Assembly (NCBI RefSeq): GCF_004337985.1
Contig: NC_043744.1
Coordinates: forward strand, 1,788,816-1,852,815
From: Pyricularia pennisetigena
Lineage: Eukaryota > Ascomycota > Sordariomycetes > Magnaporthales > Pyriculariaceae
Direction: 5' to 3'
DNA length: 64,000 nt
The translations under genes and the position numbers were made by a program. Within the stretch, counting starts at the first letter, position 1. Each line of letters starts with the position of its first letter. Shown here piece after piece: positions 24,401 through 34,957 of the stretch. The notes beneath the pieces are model-generated. The model ran no database searches, was not told where the DNA came from, and saw only the letters and a program-made list of their open reading frames with translations.

Positions 24401-24623
24401 GTAGTATATAACACAAAAAGCTTGAGATATACAAATCTACGAGGCTAATCTTTCTTCCGGATGTTTTCAATTAGCTTGATTCATAGCAGGAGAAAAGAAG
24501 AAGAAGAATTCCCGACGGCCCGTTGGACAATTGCACCGTGTAATTCATTTGTCGAAGTTGTTTCTCCCCCCGCCCAAACACCTTGCAGTACTGTGTGCAG
24601 TCCATTATGCTATCCGGCACATG

Positions 24624-24905
24624 TTACAGGGCCATGATCCCAGCTGTTATCCCGGGATCGCCCCTGACATGGAACCCCGCATAGACCCCAAAGTGGGATG
24701 ATGGCTTGGCGCTGAAACCCTCCACTCCTAGCTTTTTGCTCCTTGATATCCACCCTGTTTGTCTCTGCTCGTCCCCTACTTTTTCTCCTATATAGGCTTT
24801 GTACCCTAGTCCTTCTGCCCATGCTTTTACTACTCGCTTGATTTCAGCTCGCAGCTGTTTTGCCAACGCTTGCTCCTCACTGTGACGTCGCCCACATTCC
24901 TGCCC
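24624..24905 (-). pseudogene. Protein-like open segment without an ATG; possible exon or relic
   Basis: This 94-codon open segment starts right after a TAG that could instead be the end of a splice acceptor (CTAG then GGG). It has a balanced, helix-forming composition, including HSEEQALAKQLRAEIKRVV and KAWAEGLGYKAY, which chance frames rarely show. It has no ATG near its start and no recognisable upstream exon. It uses codons such as CTA, ATA and GTA that neighbouring genes avoid. It could be a fragment of a transferred or decayed gene. I recognise no family. Confidence 0.2.
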
Positions 24906-25791
24906 CTAGGTATACGGAAAGGTAGGTATCAGGTGCTGAAACTTTGACCAAATACCAAAGAAGCTTGCCTAGCAACTCGCGTGTCAACCTTTTTTTTTCT
25001 CTCTCCCCCGGACAAGAGAAGGACAACAAGCTACTGCTAGTTTACCTGATGTAGCTGATAGTGGTCGGACCGGTGGGCTTGCTTCGTTATGCTTCCGTAG
25101 GTGATTGCCAAGAGCAAGCAGATGTAGGTAAGCTACCTTACAATACAACAAAGGCGCGTGCTCAGCCCAAGCATATCCCTGGCAGTGACACAACTTTAGC
25201 AACAACCCTACCCGCATAGTCTTGAAAGCCTCGCCTGCTTGTGCAGTACTAAAAAGTTCCTGTTTTTTTTTTTCATTTATACTCTTAGCTTTTGTCTATT
25301 TTCCGAGCACTAGTTCAGCCATCTCGTTCCAAAAAAGAGAGCGCAGCACCACGACCCCATCAACAAAGAAAGAACAAAAACCCCACTAGTAACACTACCA
25401 CTAAGTACGTACATTCCTTTTGCATGTGCAACCATGCGCCGATCAGAGATTCTCTGGTTCTGAGGGAAAGAGTTTTTATGGTTTGACATTGGCATCGGGA
25501 AGGTCGTACGTTACGTCGTAGTTGGTCGGCATGGGCGCGTCGGGCGATCCCGTCAACTTTTTAGCTCAACCCCGAAATCTGTACAGTAGTCATGAGAACT
25601 CTCCATCTCGGCCTCTGTACCTTGCTGCAAGCTGTTATTTTTCCTAGGAACGCATTTATACTTTTCTAGAGACCGGGGATATAAAAAAAAATTAAAAATC
25701 AAACTCACCTACCATGTAGAACAAGGTAGCAGTTCCTTCCATTCGATAGGTGGAGAGACATTGACTTGGTAACCAAACACGGCGCCAGTAT

Positions 25792-25805
25792 GTACTGTAC
25801 AGTAC
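25792..25805. repeat. Perfect 14-nt palindrome
   Basis: GTACTGTACAGTAC equals its own reverse complement. It lies in the gene-poor stretch 0.7 kb upstream of the GPI protein ATG. It could be a dimeric factor site or chance. Confidence 0.4.
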
Positions 25806-26248
25806 CGTGTAAGTTTCCTGACTATTACTCTAGAGTAGCGGCCCTACCACCTTGGGAATTGCACATTTTTCGCGGTTGATAAAAACAAGAAGCCAGTTAG
25901 TTACCAGAGTCAGGTATCCGTACTAATTCACCCCCCAGCGGGACCCCTGTCTGCATGATAGTGAAACAACAACAAACGTCTCTTGCGTGAAGCCGTTTTG
26001 GTCGGGGAGGGCATGCACCTCTTATTTTTTTTTTGCCGATGACCTACCTGACTTGGACCCCAGAGATAGGTCGTCCCCACTCGCTTTACAGGGAACAGAA
26101 CGGTCCCCAGTGCCTAGGACCAGGTATCCTCGCCTGATGTTGGTAGGACGAAGCAAAAAAAAAAAAAGAGGCAAGTCGTAGAGAGACAGAGATGGAGTCT
26201 GCACTTCTCCCGCGCTTCCATCCGCCAAACTGCTTGTACTCGGATGAG

Positions 26249-26257
26249 TATATATAA
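26249..26257 (+). promoter_or_regulatory. TATA box of the GPI-protein gene
   Basis: TATATATAA lies 264 nt upstream of the ATG. It is followed by a CT-rich leader and a 21-base T tract (26460-26480) ending 32 nt before the start codon. This layout is common for highly expressed fungal cell-surface genes. Confidence 0.55.
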
Positions 26258-26512
26258 CGGTCGATTGACCTCCGTTCAACCTTTTCCCTGGAGCTTATTC
26301 CATCCCACTCATCATCCCAGTTTCCCAGATCCAAACCATCAAACTAGCCTTTTCCTTGTGCCTCGTTGTTTTTATTCTTTTTTTGCTTCTCTCTTCGATT
26401 CTTTTATATACCGCCGGCCGGGTTGTTCGCCTGTAACCTTTATTAAACCTCTCTTCAACTTTTTTTTTTTTTTTTTTTTTCAAGGTTTCTCCTGTCGACC
26501 AAAACCGTCAAC

Positions 26513-27548
26513 ATGAAGGTTATCAGCATCGTCCTCCTCGCCATCGCCGGCACCGCCGCCGCACAGGCCGACATGAGCATGGCCGCCGACAACATGGGCG
26601 ACATGAGCATGGCAGCCGGCAAAATGGGTGACATGAGCATGGCCGCCGACAACAAGGAAGGTAAGCCCATGGGCGACATGAGCATGGCTGCCGACAACAA
26701 GGACGGCAAGCCCATGTCGACCAAGGCCATGTGCAACAAGATGTTCAGGCTCGAGGGCCTGGAGAAGCTGGCTGCCAACCAGACGCTCCTGAACGAGGTC
26801 ACCAAGAACAACGCCACCAGGGCCGATGCCATCAAGGACAAGGCAAAGAAGGCCGAGACCGAGCTCAAGGCGCTCAAGGACAACTCGACTCTGGTGACCG
26901 AGTGCGGCAAGATTGCCAGCTACCGCAAGGAGAAGCGAGACTGCGGCAAGATGCACCGCCTGGAGCGCCTCGAGAAGATCGCCGCCAACCAGACGCTCCT
27001 GAATGAGGTCACCAAGAACAACGCCACCAGGGCCGATGCCCTCAAGAAGAAGGCCGAGGAGAGCAAGGCCGCCCTCGAGACCCTGCAGAAGAACGCGACC
27101 CTGACCGCCTTCTGCGCCGGGGAGAAGGACAAGCAGACCTGCCACGGCATCAAGGGCATGCAGAAGATGGTCGAGAACTCCAAGAACCAGACCTTCCTCG
27201 ACAGCAAGTTCAAGGGCAACCAGACCAAGATCGACGCTTACAAGAAGAGAGCTACAAAGACCGAGGAGAAGCTCAAGACCCTCGAGTCCAACTCCACCCT
27301 CATGGATATTTGCAAGAAGGAGACCCAGAGTAAGTTTTATGATTCTCCGTCCCCTCAACTCAAATTTACACATGTCCCTTTTTCATCATGTACAGATTTG
27401 CTGACTTGCTCCTTTTTCTCTCGCATTTGTAGATGGCAACGGTGGTGGCCGCACCAGCAGCCCCTCCAACGGAGGTGCCTCCCTCCAGGCCTTTGGTGTT
27501 TCCACCTCAATCATGGCTCTGTTCGCCGCCGGCCTTCTCCTGTTGTAA
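26513..27548 (+). CDS. GPI-anchored Met-rich glycoprotein with three 58-residue Cys-bracketed modules
   Basis: Two exons, 26513..27329 and 27433..27548, encode 310 residues. A signal peptide (1-19) is followed by four Met-rich repeats (20-68) built on GDMSMAADN, with spacing like the Mets motifs of Ctr copper transporters. Three modules follow. Each opens with Cys (74, 144, 210), carries N-glycosylation sequons at +15, +26 and +50, and closes with Cys at +57 (131, 201, 267). The modules look like amphipathic helices rich in Lys, Glu and Ala. Exon 2 supplies a Gly/Ser linker and a GPI signal (SLQAFGVSTSIMALFAAG then LLLL). Expected location: plasma membrane or wall. I recognise no named family. 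Copper binding through the Met repeats is inference; an adhesin or wall-protein role is the alternative. Confidence 0.78.
26571..26717 (+). repeat. Tandem repeats coding the Met-rich segment
   Basis: Four imperfect copies of a unit of 30-45 nt encode the GDMSMAA motif with a variable spacer (DNM, GKM, DNKEGKPM, DNKDGKPM). Silent differences between copies are few, so the array probably changes length by slippage or unequal crossover. Confidence 0.7.
26771..27040 (+). repeat. Near-identical DNA in modules 1 and 2 of the GPI protein
   Basis: The segment from 26771 recurs from 26981 with a 210-nt offset. About 57 of the first 60 positions match, including silent sites. The third module keeps only the protein pattern. 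Recent duplication or gene conversion between modules 1 and 2 explains this. Confidence 0.7.
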
Positions 27549-28220
27549 AGAAGATTATGATAACGACGATAGGAAAGGATTTGGCTTATTTGCGTACCTG
27601 GGATTGGATGTGAAAGTGGGCCTTTTTGGAGGATACACATAAAAAGAGAGCTTCTCTATTCTACATCGGGGTAGCTTTTCCCCCTCTTTTTCACTGTAGA
27701 TAAACAAGTTGGGATGGAATATATGTATTTTTTTTGGGCGTTTCATAGCCGTTTTCGCTTTCGTGTTTGCCGTTTTCTTGTGAATTCATGTTGAATGTGT
27801 GCCGATTTATCAAAATGCCCAAGATCTGACGATTGTGTTTTCGGCGCCGGCAGTAGCCGTTCTGGGGATGAAGAGACAGGCATCAACAACAGATGATTGT
27901 TGAAGCGGACATTCCGTGACCCCCTGGTCTCTGATTATATGTTGGGTTCGACTTGTCCAGTCAATCATGGCGATACTATACCTCTACGAGATGTCCAGTA
28001 AATCCAGAGCATTCGACGGTTTTGCACTTAATCAAGTTCGAGCTCTAAAGTTTGTTTCGTGCTTCGCAAAGTGCGACCACTCGGGAAGTGTGATCAATTA
28101 ACCTCTTTTGAGTACTGAGTTTAAGTCGGAGATCCGGTGCTGCCTGAACCTTACAGCAACAATAGCTGAATAATTGTACACACATGACAGACAATTGCAG
28201 CTCATGAGTTTGCGCTAGAA
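27549..28220. other. Convergent 3' region, GPI gene / RTP1
   Basis: About 670 nt between two genes that face each other. It should hold both 3' UTRs. The 61-codon frame at 27916-28101 has no features. Confidence 0.5.
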
Positions 28221-31059
28221 TCATTCAATCTCTTCAATAACTGCTCGCTGGGTTGTTTGGTTGCCGCTGACCTGGATATTTCCCAAACCAATCTCAAGTC
28301 CAGCCAGCCGGATACTGTTGTCACTTGGATGGCTCGATCCCGTATCCGTAGGAAGAAGCGAGCTCAACCTCCAATTCTCAAGGCTCTCTACCACATCCCG
28401 GGCATGTTGTTGGACCAAGCCATCAGTGTCGGTGCTGGCCACATACTCCAGAATCCGTGTTATATCGGCACGGCTTTCATCCGTGAGCCCAAATCCTAGA
28501 TGTCGCTTGTGCTCTTTGGCGTGGTCTAGCGCTCTAACAAAGCTGAGCACGATGAGGACGGCTGAACGTCGAAGTATGCCCTTTTCAGCCTCCGTCTCCA
28601 GCGCCAAAACTTGCATGCTCAAATCAACGGCCGATGACACCAGATCTGGGCCCATCCCGGCTATGTTTGTCTCGATTCCAATCGCCAAAATGGACAGCGC
28701 GGAGCCTCGAATGCGAACGTCTTCGGCGCCCCTCTTGCTGCTCCAGCCTTCTACGATACTGTTGAGAATGGCATTGTCTGCACGTTGTCTTTCCGACAGC
28801 TCCGCGGTATCTTGCTTGTCAGGTTCGTCATCCAGCTCGCCCCTTTCGGCTTTCATCTTGCGAAGTCTCTCTTCTCTAGCCTGTTTTGCCTCTGTCTTTG
28901 GCCGGCGGCCGCGTCGACCGGCCAACATCAGTAGAGCGTGGCAAACCTGTTGCGCCGCGTCGCCAGCAAACGTCTCGCCAAGTCGCTCAACCACTTGCAT
29001 GAGTGCCTCTCCAAAACGAAGACGCGTGTCGACGGCCGCCATCTCGCTTGCGTCTACGTATCGATCGATGAGTTCGCGTGTGACAGACTTTGGATGTCTG
29101 TTGGCTAGCTCTATGTAGATCTTGATTACCCGTAGGTTGATGTAATCATCACTTTCCGCCAGCAGTGACGACATTAGCACGAGAACCGCGGGTATGTCCA
29201 GAATGGTGCTGTTTGTCGAGATGAGACCGTGGATTAGATTGAGCCCCTCGACTCTGACGGGAGCCGGCGAGTCATGTTGCGTAATGTATGATACAGCAAG
29301 AGCGTATGTCTTCCGCTCTTCAATCTGTCTATCTGTCTGGCTGGGCTGCATCTCAGAGGGTTCGTCAAATGCAGCACGATACTTCAAGTATCGCGCTATA
29401 TTGGCTGCCGTTGTTGAGCTTTCTCCAACCGCCATCTTGCTCAATCGATCCAACGAGCTTTCGATGGATTCCATCAGCTCCTGGTCTACCTTTTGCTGCT
29501 GGAAGTTTGGTGTTGTAACAATTAAATTTAGCAGACTCAAAGCGACTGAGAGGACTTCCTCATCGTGACTAAGTTTAGCTTTGTCAGATAGCAGATCATC
29601 TACCAGCTTCAATATGTGTCCCGGTTGACTAGCAAGCTTGTCCTGAAGCTTGAGCATCATCGTCTGCAATACCTGGCCTCGAAGAAGACCCTGAAGTGGA
29701 TCGTCGTTGATCTTCTCCTCAGCTTTGACGAGAATCGTTGGCTGCTGTGGATCAGGGTTTGATTTCGCCCACTTGTTGAAAACATCCAGAAAAATGGAGG
29801 ATATGACCTCGTCAGTAAATGCTGATGAAATCAGGTCGACAAGTTGCTGGGCCTTGCCCTCTGCCTGGTCAAGGTTTATCTTTTCAACTGCCAAATATCC
29901 GGCGTCGAACTGGCGGGGAACTACGAGCTGGAGCGTGCCATCCTCTTGGCTATCGTAAATCCATAGCAGCCGGTCCTTGTCGCGCTCTCCGCTATACAAA
30001 AGATTGTCGATGATGCAAGTGACAGGGTCAAGCGAGCTGGCGACATTCAAGTAGATAGTCAAGAGGTTCTTGGCTGGACGACGGTAGTCCTCCTCGTACC
30101 TGTCCCTGTCGGTCGCCCCAGACACAATGGCCCAAAGGGGTAGTAACAAAGGCTGTATCAGTCTTCTCGAAAGGCCGGGATTAGGATGATGCACTACTAA
30201 GTGTTGCAGGCGTCGTAAGGCTATGGACAGGTCCGATGGAGAAACCAGCACTGAAGGCTTGCTGAGGTCTACCACGCCGCCTTCCGTAGCGGAATTCTGC
30301 ATGGAGGATACTTGGTGGGCTCCGGGCTTGATGGTTTTGTGTAGAGGCTCGGCAAAGCTACGCCAGCCGGATGTTCCTGGGCGTTTGTTAATCTAACCGT
30401 TACCGAAATACGCGGTCTGCACATGAAATCAAATGCATACCTGGGGCACCAAATTGCCTTCGGCCAAGAATGCCAAATCCAATGACGTACGCAGCTACTT
30501 TTGTAAGATCAAGCCCGTCTCGACCATCGAGAATGTCTAGCAACTGAGGAGCTATGCCGGCAAACCAAGTCTCTGGGTCGATCGAGGATGGAGGCATAGA
30601 GAGTAGCCGAGATGCCAAAGCCATGGCCTCGGGGGATATTTTTGTAGGGCCCCTTGCTGCGCCATCGGGCTTCTTCTCCATTGAGCTGCTCTCATTCAAC
30701 GGATGCACCGCAAATATAAACTCAAGGGTGGCCCGAACTCCATATCTCCTTAAAGGCACTGCGGCCAGTAAACGCATGAACTCTAGACGGAGCCATTCCG
30801 GGACTCGGCCCGGGCGCACCAAAGTATTCAGAGCTGGGACAATAGCAACAGTGCTTGAACTTGAACAGCAGATACAGACAGTCAGATCAGATTTTGATGT
30901 GTGATGATCATATCATATGACCTACTTTTCGATGAAATTGTTGAGCTGCAGCTTGGCGTCCTCTTTCGAAGTTGCTGTTACGGTAGGATCATAGGCCTTA
31001 TTGCCAAGATCCACCAGACACTCGACAAGTTCATCGAATGATGACTTTTCGGGCGCCAT
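28221..31059 (-). CDS. RTP1: Rtp1/TANGO6-family factor for RNA polymerase II assembly and nuclear import
   Basis: Three exons, complement(28221..30376, 30441..30853, 30926..31059), give 900 residues. The family is built from HEAT-like helical repeats. In yeast, Rtp1 links RNA polymerase II subunits and the R2TP complex for assembly and nuclear import. The recognisable C-terminal half carries the helix pair VEGLNLIHGLISTNSTILDI with INLRVIKIYIELANRHPK (RTP1_C1-type), then the basic signature AGRRGRRPKTEAKQAREERL. The C2 region follows, with RIRGSALSILAIGIETNI. Splicing restores FIENTVAIVPALNTLVRPGR and RRQFGAPGTSGWRSFAEPL, which supports both introns. A nuclear-localisation role for the basic patch is inference. 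Length is near the yeast protein. Confidence 0.85.
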
Positions 31060-31599
31060 CTTGGCTCATTTGGGCAATGTTAAGGATGGCAACTCAAAGC
31101 AACTTCAAAGGGACGGGATAAGCTTCTGGTAATGTTCCTTCAGATTATTGACCGAGCAAAGCCCCAAAATAAAACCGCTTCCTTTGGATCGATGGTTGGA
31201 TTTTAAAGGCGAAAGAGAGTGACAAGGAACGGAAGGCACAATTGTGATGACCAATCAATCAATCGCCTGCAGAGGTGACTAATCCTGGTCGCCCGGTCAA
31301 GTTGTACCTATCCACGTGACTGCGTGTGTGTTATGTAAGCCCAATCACGCGTTCTCTGAAGCTATGACGTGACGTATTTCTACGCTCGTCTCAAAATCCA
31401 ACAGATATCGTGGCGCGTTTTCTCCTGCTGCTACCTAACTCATTCCTGACCACCACCAACGCATCCTCTCCTGGAACTTCAGCTACGCAATGCTTAGCAT
31501 CTTGCCCGAATCTGTTGCAACTTTCGCACATCCACGGCACCGTTTCATCAAAAAGCAGCCAGGTCATTGAACAGTTCGACACCCAATTATCCATGACGC
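31060..31599. other. RTP1 promoter region
   Basis: Upstream of RTP1 on the minus strand. It contains a CCACGTGA E-box at about 31313-31320. No gene is seen; the frame at 31410-32012 has a low-complexity Ser/Leu/Pro composition and I reject it as a gene. Confidence 0.4.
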
Positions 31600-32665
31600 G
31601 AAACGCGGTTGTTGCTTGTCACGATTCAATCGGATCCTCGAATGCTCTCTCGGCTACCCTGCCACCATCTGCACCTCGCCTCCCCCACAGTCTACCGTCT
31701 CCTGTTGTTCCGTCAGGAATGTGCTCCTTGGTGGGCCCTCTTGCCTTGGGCTCGGCACCAACTGTCACAGTGAACGTCGCGTCTTCGTGCTTGTATCAAG
31801 CCTCTACGATGTACTGCTGCGTGTGGCTATTTACTGTGACAATCGGCCTCGTCCGACCGGCTCTCGCATCAAGGGAATGGGATTCGGAACTTAACCCTAA
31901 GTTCTATCGTGGTTCACATGTCTTGCACCTCACGAGTCAGTTCACGCCCGCCTTCTACGCTACTGCCCATCTCTGCAAACGTTTCCCAAGGCCGCTGAAA
32001 AGTGGTCGCTGAAGCTGAGCGGGTCCGGCAACAGCCGAAGGGCATCAGGGAGAACGTCTAGGCACCATGTCGGTGGGCAACTGGCGCGGCTATGAGTCTA
32101 TTTGGTAAGAACCTCTGGTCTGAGGGTCACTCGTCAGCTTCGCCACCTCGAGTTGAGTACTCTGGTCGTCAACGGACTGCCTTTGGTCAAGAATGAAAAC
32201 AACTTGGTTTGGATGAGGAGATGTCCAGTCGCGAGCAGCTTTGAGAGGGTGAAACCTCGAACTGGAAGTAACAGCGATGCTGTGCTGCCTCTGCCGAGGT
32301 GGCCTGTTACATCGACTGCGGCTGCACTGGGAAGGATGCAATATTGGCTCTTAGACGATCAGTCTCCTGAATATTTCAACAAGACTGCCGCTGATTCATC
32401 CTGCCGGAATCACTTGAGCTGAAGCCTTGGCTTCAAGCTACTTGTGAGCAGGAATCATTTGGCAAATACACGGAAATGTTCGCTGGAACTGATATTACGC
32501 TGCCACGCTTGTCACATCCTCGGTACCCAACTTGGCGCAGTTTCTTCCCAGACTCGTCATTGTACATCCAACCTCATCTGCCATTCGTCAACTCATCCTC
32601 CAGGGCTGCATATGGCTAGACATCTATCGAGTCCACATTGTACCAATCTCTGCATTGGAGTCTAG
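31600..32665 (+). pseudogene. Decayed F-box/LRR-like gene fragments
   Basis: Scattered frames here read like leucine-rich repeats of fungal F-box proteins: EKWSLKLSGSGN (about 32000), LRHLELSTLVVNG then NNLVWMRR (32144-32220), and AIRQLILQGCIWLDIY (about 32590). They lie in different frames with stops between them, and no start with clean splice sites joins them. I infer an old, broken gene. The assignment to F-box proteins rests only on the repeat pattern; no F-box motif itself is visible. Confidence 0.25.
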
Positions 32666-33393
32666 GCCAGGTGCATTAACCTTGCGCAGTGGGCTGGGTC
32701 CCACTACGCATAGGACGCCACAACCGCAGCCGATTCCTTCGGGATGAAAGTTGCGCCCCCATCGGGAGTTTTTGTGGATGTTTTTCCCCCTCTCACAAGC
32801 CGCTACGTCTTGGCGAAAACGAAAAACTAGTCCCCGTTGGCAGTGCATCTATATACCTACACGGAGAGAGCAGACGTGTGTGACGATCCCGGGCCTCTTC
32901 GACCAAAGCGATATGAGTGGGGTTCTTTGACTTGGTTGCGTGATCCGGTAGCCTCAATGTAGAGGTTCAGGTTGCATCGGGACTGCGGCAAGTTGCGGCG
33001 CGAAGTCTGGCCAGGAGAGTTTTACGGTGCAAATGTTGCATGGTCTGGACTTGGCTGCCAGGAAGACTACCCTACATACCTGAACAAAGAGCCCAAATTG
33101 ATCAGAAGCAATTTTTTCCGGGACCCATCTCGAGTTGGAGTCAAAGTCTTGTACTTGTCTGGAACGCTGACGGTCTAACCGGGTGTTTGGGTCTAGGTCA
33201 CAGTTGAATGGCTAGCTGCAGGCTTATGCAGACGGGAGACATGGGTGCGTCAGTTGATAGGCGACCCAGGCTGTCCTCTCTCCAGGAATGGCGAGGGGAC
33301 AGCCCCCTAGTTTTCCTGGGGATAAGTACCCTCCGCCCATTCCTTGCGGCTAATGCCAATTGTTAACTTGTCGCGATACTAACTTCCATGTAG

Positions 33394-33900
33394 TGCACCT
33401 ACCCTGACATGCTTAAGGAGCTTCAGATATCGGATTTAATTACCCATTGCAGTCCAGTTAAGGTAATCGGTGAAATGAAAGCTTATCCTTGGTAAGTCTG
33501 TGGTTGCTTCAAACTGTCATCGCCGCTGTTTTCTGAGTCGTCGAGGAGCCGTCATCAACGCGGGGAAGGTGTGCTGTTCATAGCAAATATACAACACAAA
33601 TTATGAAGCCGAATAAAGGCCATATAAAGACAATGGTTACATTGTCGGCGTTTTGTCTCTGGATTGCTTAACAGAAATTGGTTCACTAGTTCCTCAGGAA
33701 CCAATTATAGCATTGCCCCAGTCATTTGAGACCTGGTATGCTTCAAAGTCTTGGCTGCTTTAACCCATTAAACTTTATCTTTGAAACAGGCTACCCAATT
33801 TCTTAGTCGTAATAAGGAGAAGACGAAACGTTAGACTTCTTACGAAGGTTGCAGGCGTAAATAGGGAGCTATAGGCCGATCCTTTTAAACTGGTCGATAA
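33394..33900 (+). pseudogene. Relic of the fungal GE(L/M)KxPW protein family (FunK1-like)
   Basis: An exon-like segment (33394-33491) has a branch site (ACTAAC), a TAG acceptor and a GTAAGT donor. It reads CTYPDMLKELQ and then VIGEMKAYPW, close to the VxGExKTPW signature of a large family of fungal proteins that includes FunK1-type kinases. About 330 nt further, a frame containing ETLDFLRRLQA followed by a stop resembles the family's YNETxFLR block, with TAG and TAA codons just before it. C-to-T changes at CAG/CAA codons would create such stops, as RIP does. No intact frame links the pieces, so this is a decayed copy. Confidence 0.3.
33674..33706. repeat. Inverted repeat (hairpin-capable)
   Basis: AATTGGTTC and GAACCAATT flank a short spacer that itself contains the pair GTTCC/GGAAC. 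It lies inside the decayed region and may be a remnant of a small mobile element or chance. Confidence 0.35.
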
Positions 33901-34421
33901 CCCGCCCTGTTAATTGATAAGCGCTTCTAAAGGTAAGCATTTATGTGTCTTTGAGTTTGCAGTGCAGAGAAAAAAAATCTGGGCCGCTTAGGATTGCCAT
34001 TAACTCATTCATAGATGAATGAGAAAGACCTCTGTGAGAATTTTGAGGCTGGGGGACTTGGGACGGAGATTCTAGATAAATAAAACACTCAGCATTTAAG
34101 CCTCGTATACGATTGTTACTTGAGAAGGTTGACAAGGGTAAAAACCCATTAAGATCAACTGATTGGTATATTCTTGTCATTTAAGAGACTAACATAGTGG
34201 GCTTGTAAGAGCAAGACCTTGCTGATGCCGACAACGCAGGGTGAAGACCACGCGGCAGCAGGGACTAGGCGCGCTTGTCGTCCTCGTTTCAAGTCCCAGG
34301 GGCCTGGTCCGTGATAGGAGGCTGACTTGTTCCCAAACCGCGGAAATGCCTGCCTCTTCTGCTGTGGGTGTCCTTTTTTTCTTCTCCTTTTGTCTGTCGC
34401 CAAGCGCGAAGAGGTGAGGTG

Positions 34422-34428
34422 TATATAA
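34422..34428 (+). promoter_or_regulatory. TATA box of the small secreted protein gene
   Basis: TATATAA lies 179 nt upstream of the ATG at 34601. A CA microsatellite separates it from the leader. Confidence 0.55.
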
Positions 34429-34491
34429 GAACTAGATAAATCCCACAGTCTGGGTGGGTTGGCTTGTTGTATCTGTCACATAATCTCTATC

Positions 34492-34496
<5 letters not shown>

Positions 34497-34531
<35 letters not shown>
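34497..34531. repeat. (AC)17 microsatellite in the leader/promoter
   Basis: An uninterrupted AC tract of 35 nt lies 70 nt upstream of the secreted-protein start codon. Its length may vary between strains and could affect expression. Confidence 0.9.
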
Positions 34532-34532
<1 letters not shown>

Positions 34533-34600
34533 AAAAGAAGCTATATAATACAACATTGTATTCATTACCATCTCACTCTATCCCTATAAAGCAGTTCAAG

Positions 34601-34957
34601 ATGAAGGTCACCATGGCAGCTCTCACCCTCTTTGCCACCGTGGCTTTGGGCGCCAACACGACTTCTCTTTGCAAATCTATTCAAGGCACCGCGCTTCAGG
34701 ATAATAGCATCTGTACTTCAGCTGGCGGCAAGTCTCTAGGCAAGGGAGTAAGTTTGGCCCTTTCACGGTTATTATCGGGTCCGGTGGAGGGGGTTTGCTT
34801 GTTAAAAGCACGAGAAAAGAAAAAGAAAAGAAAAGCTAACAAATCCATATAGATCTGTTGTTTCGATCAGAATAATTTGAGAATCAAGATCGATTACGAG
34901 GCTGCCTGCGACGACAGATCGGCCACGGCCACGCCTACAGGCGAGGCTTGCAGCTAA
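34601..34957 (+). CDS. Small secreted six-cysteine protein (effector candidate)
   Basis: Two exons, 34601..34747 and 34853..34957, encode 83 residues. The signal peptide (1-18: MKVTMAALTLFATVALGA) is clear. The mature part of about 65 residues has six cysteines at 24, 38, 51, 52, 68 and 82, in the order C-C-CC-C-C, the cysteine order of knottin folds. The intron, with a GTAAGT donor and a CTAAC branch site, falls just before the CC pair. One sequon (NTT) sits at the mature N terminus. There are no membrane spans or repeats. The gene stands alone in an 8.9 kb gene-poor region with decayed genes and microsatellites, the setting in which many fungal effectors are found. A host-interaction role is inference; a secreted antimicrobial or developmental peptide is equally possible. 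I recognise no family. Confidence 0.7.

Larger units (their letters stand above)
21430..26512. other. 5.1 kb gene-poor stretch
   Basis: I see no gene here that I can support well. It holds T runs at 23563-23577 and 23581-23592, A/T-rich and CT-rich patches, a perfect 14-base palindrome (25792-25805) and one protein-like open frame on the minus strand (24624-24905, listed separately). The last 260 nt are the promoter and leader of the GPI protein gene. The minus-strand frame at 23680-24114 (144 codons) lacks family features. Confidence 0.45.

Noticed and set aside
31410..32012. 200-codon plus-strand frame
   Set aside because: Ser/Leu/Pro-rich composition with no family features; it begins within the RTP1 upstream region and conflicts with the repeat-like fragments in other frames.
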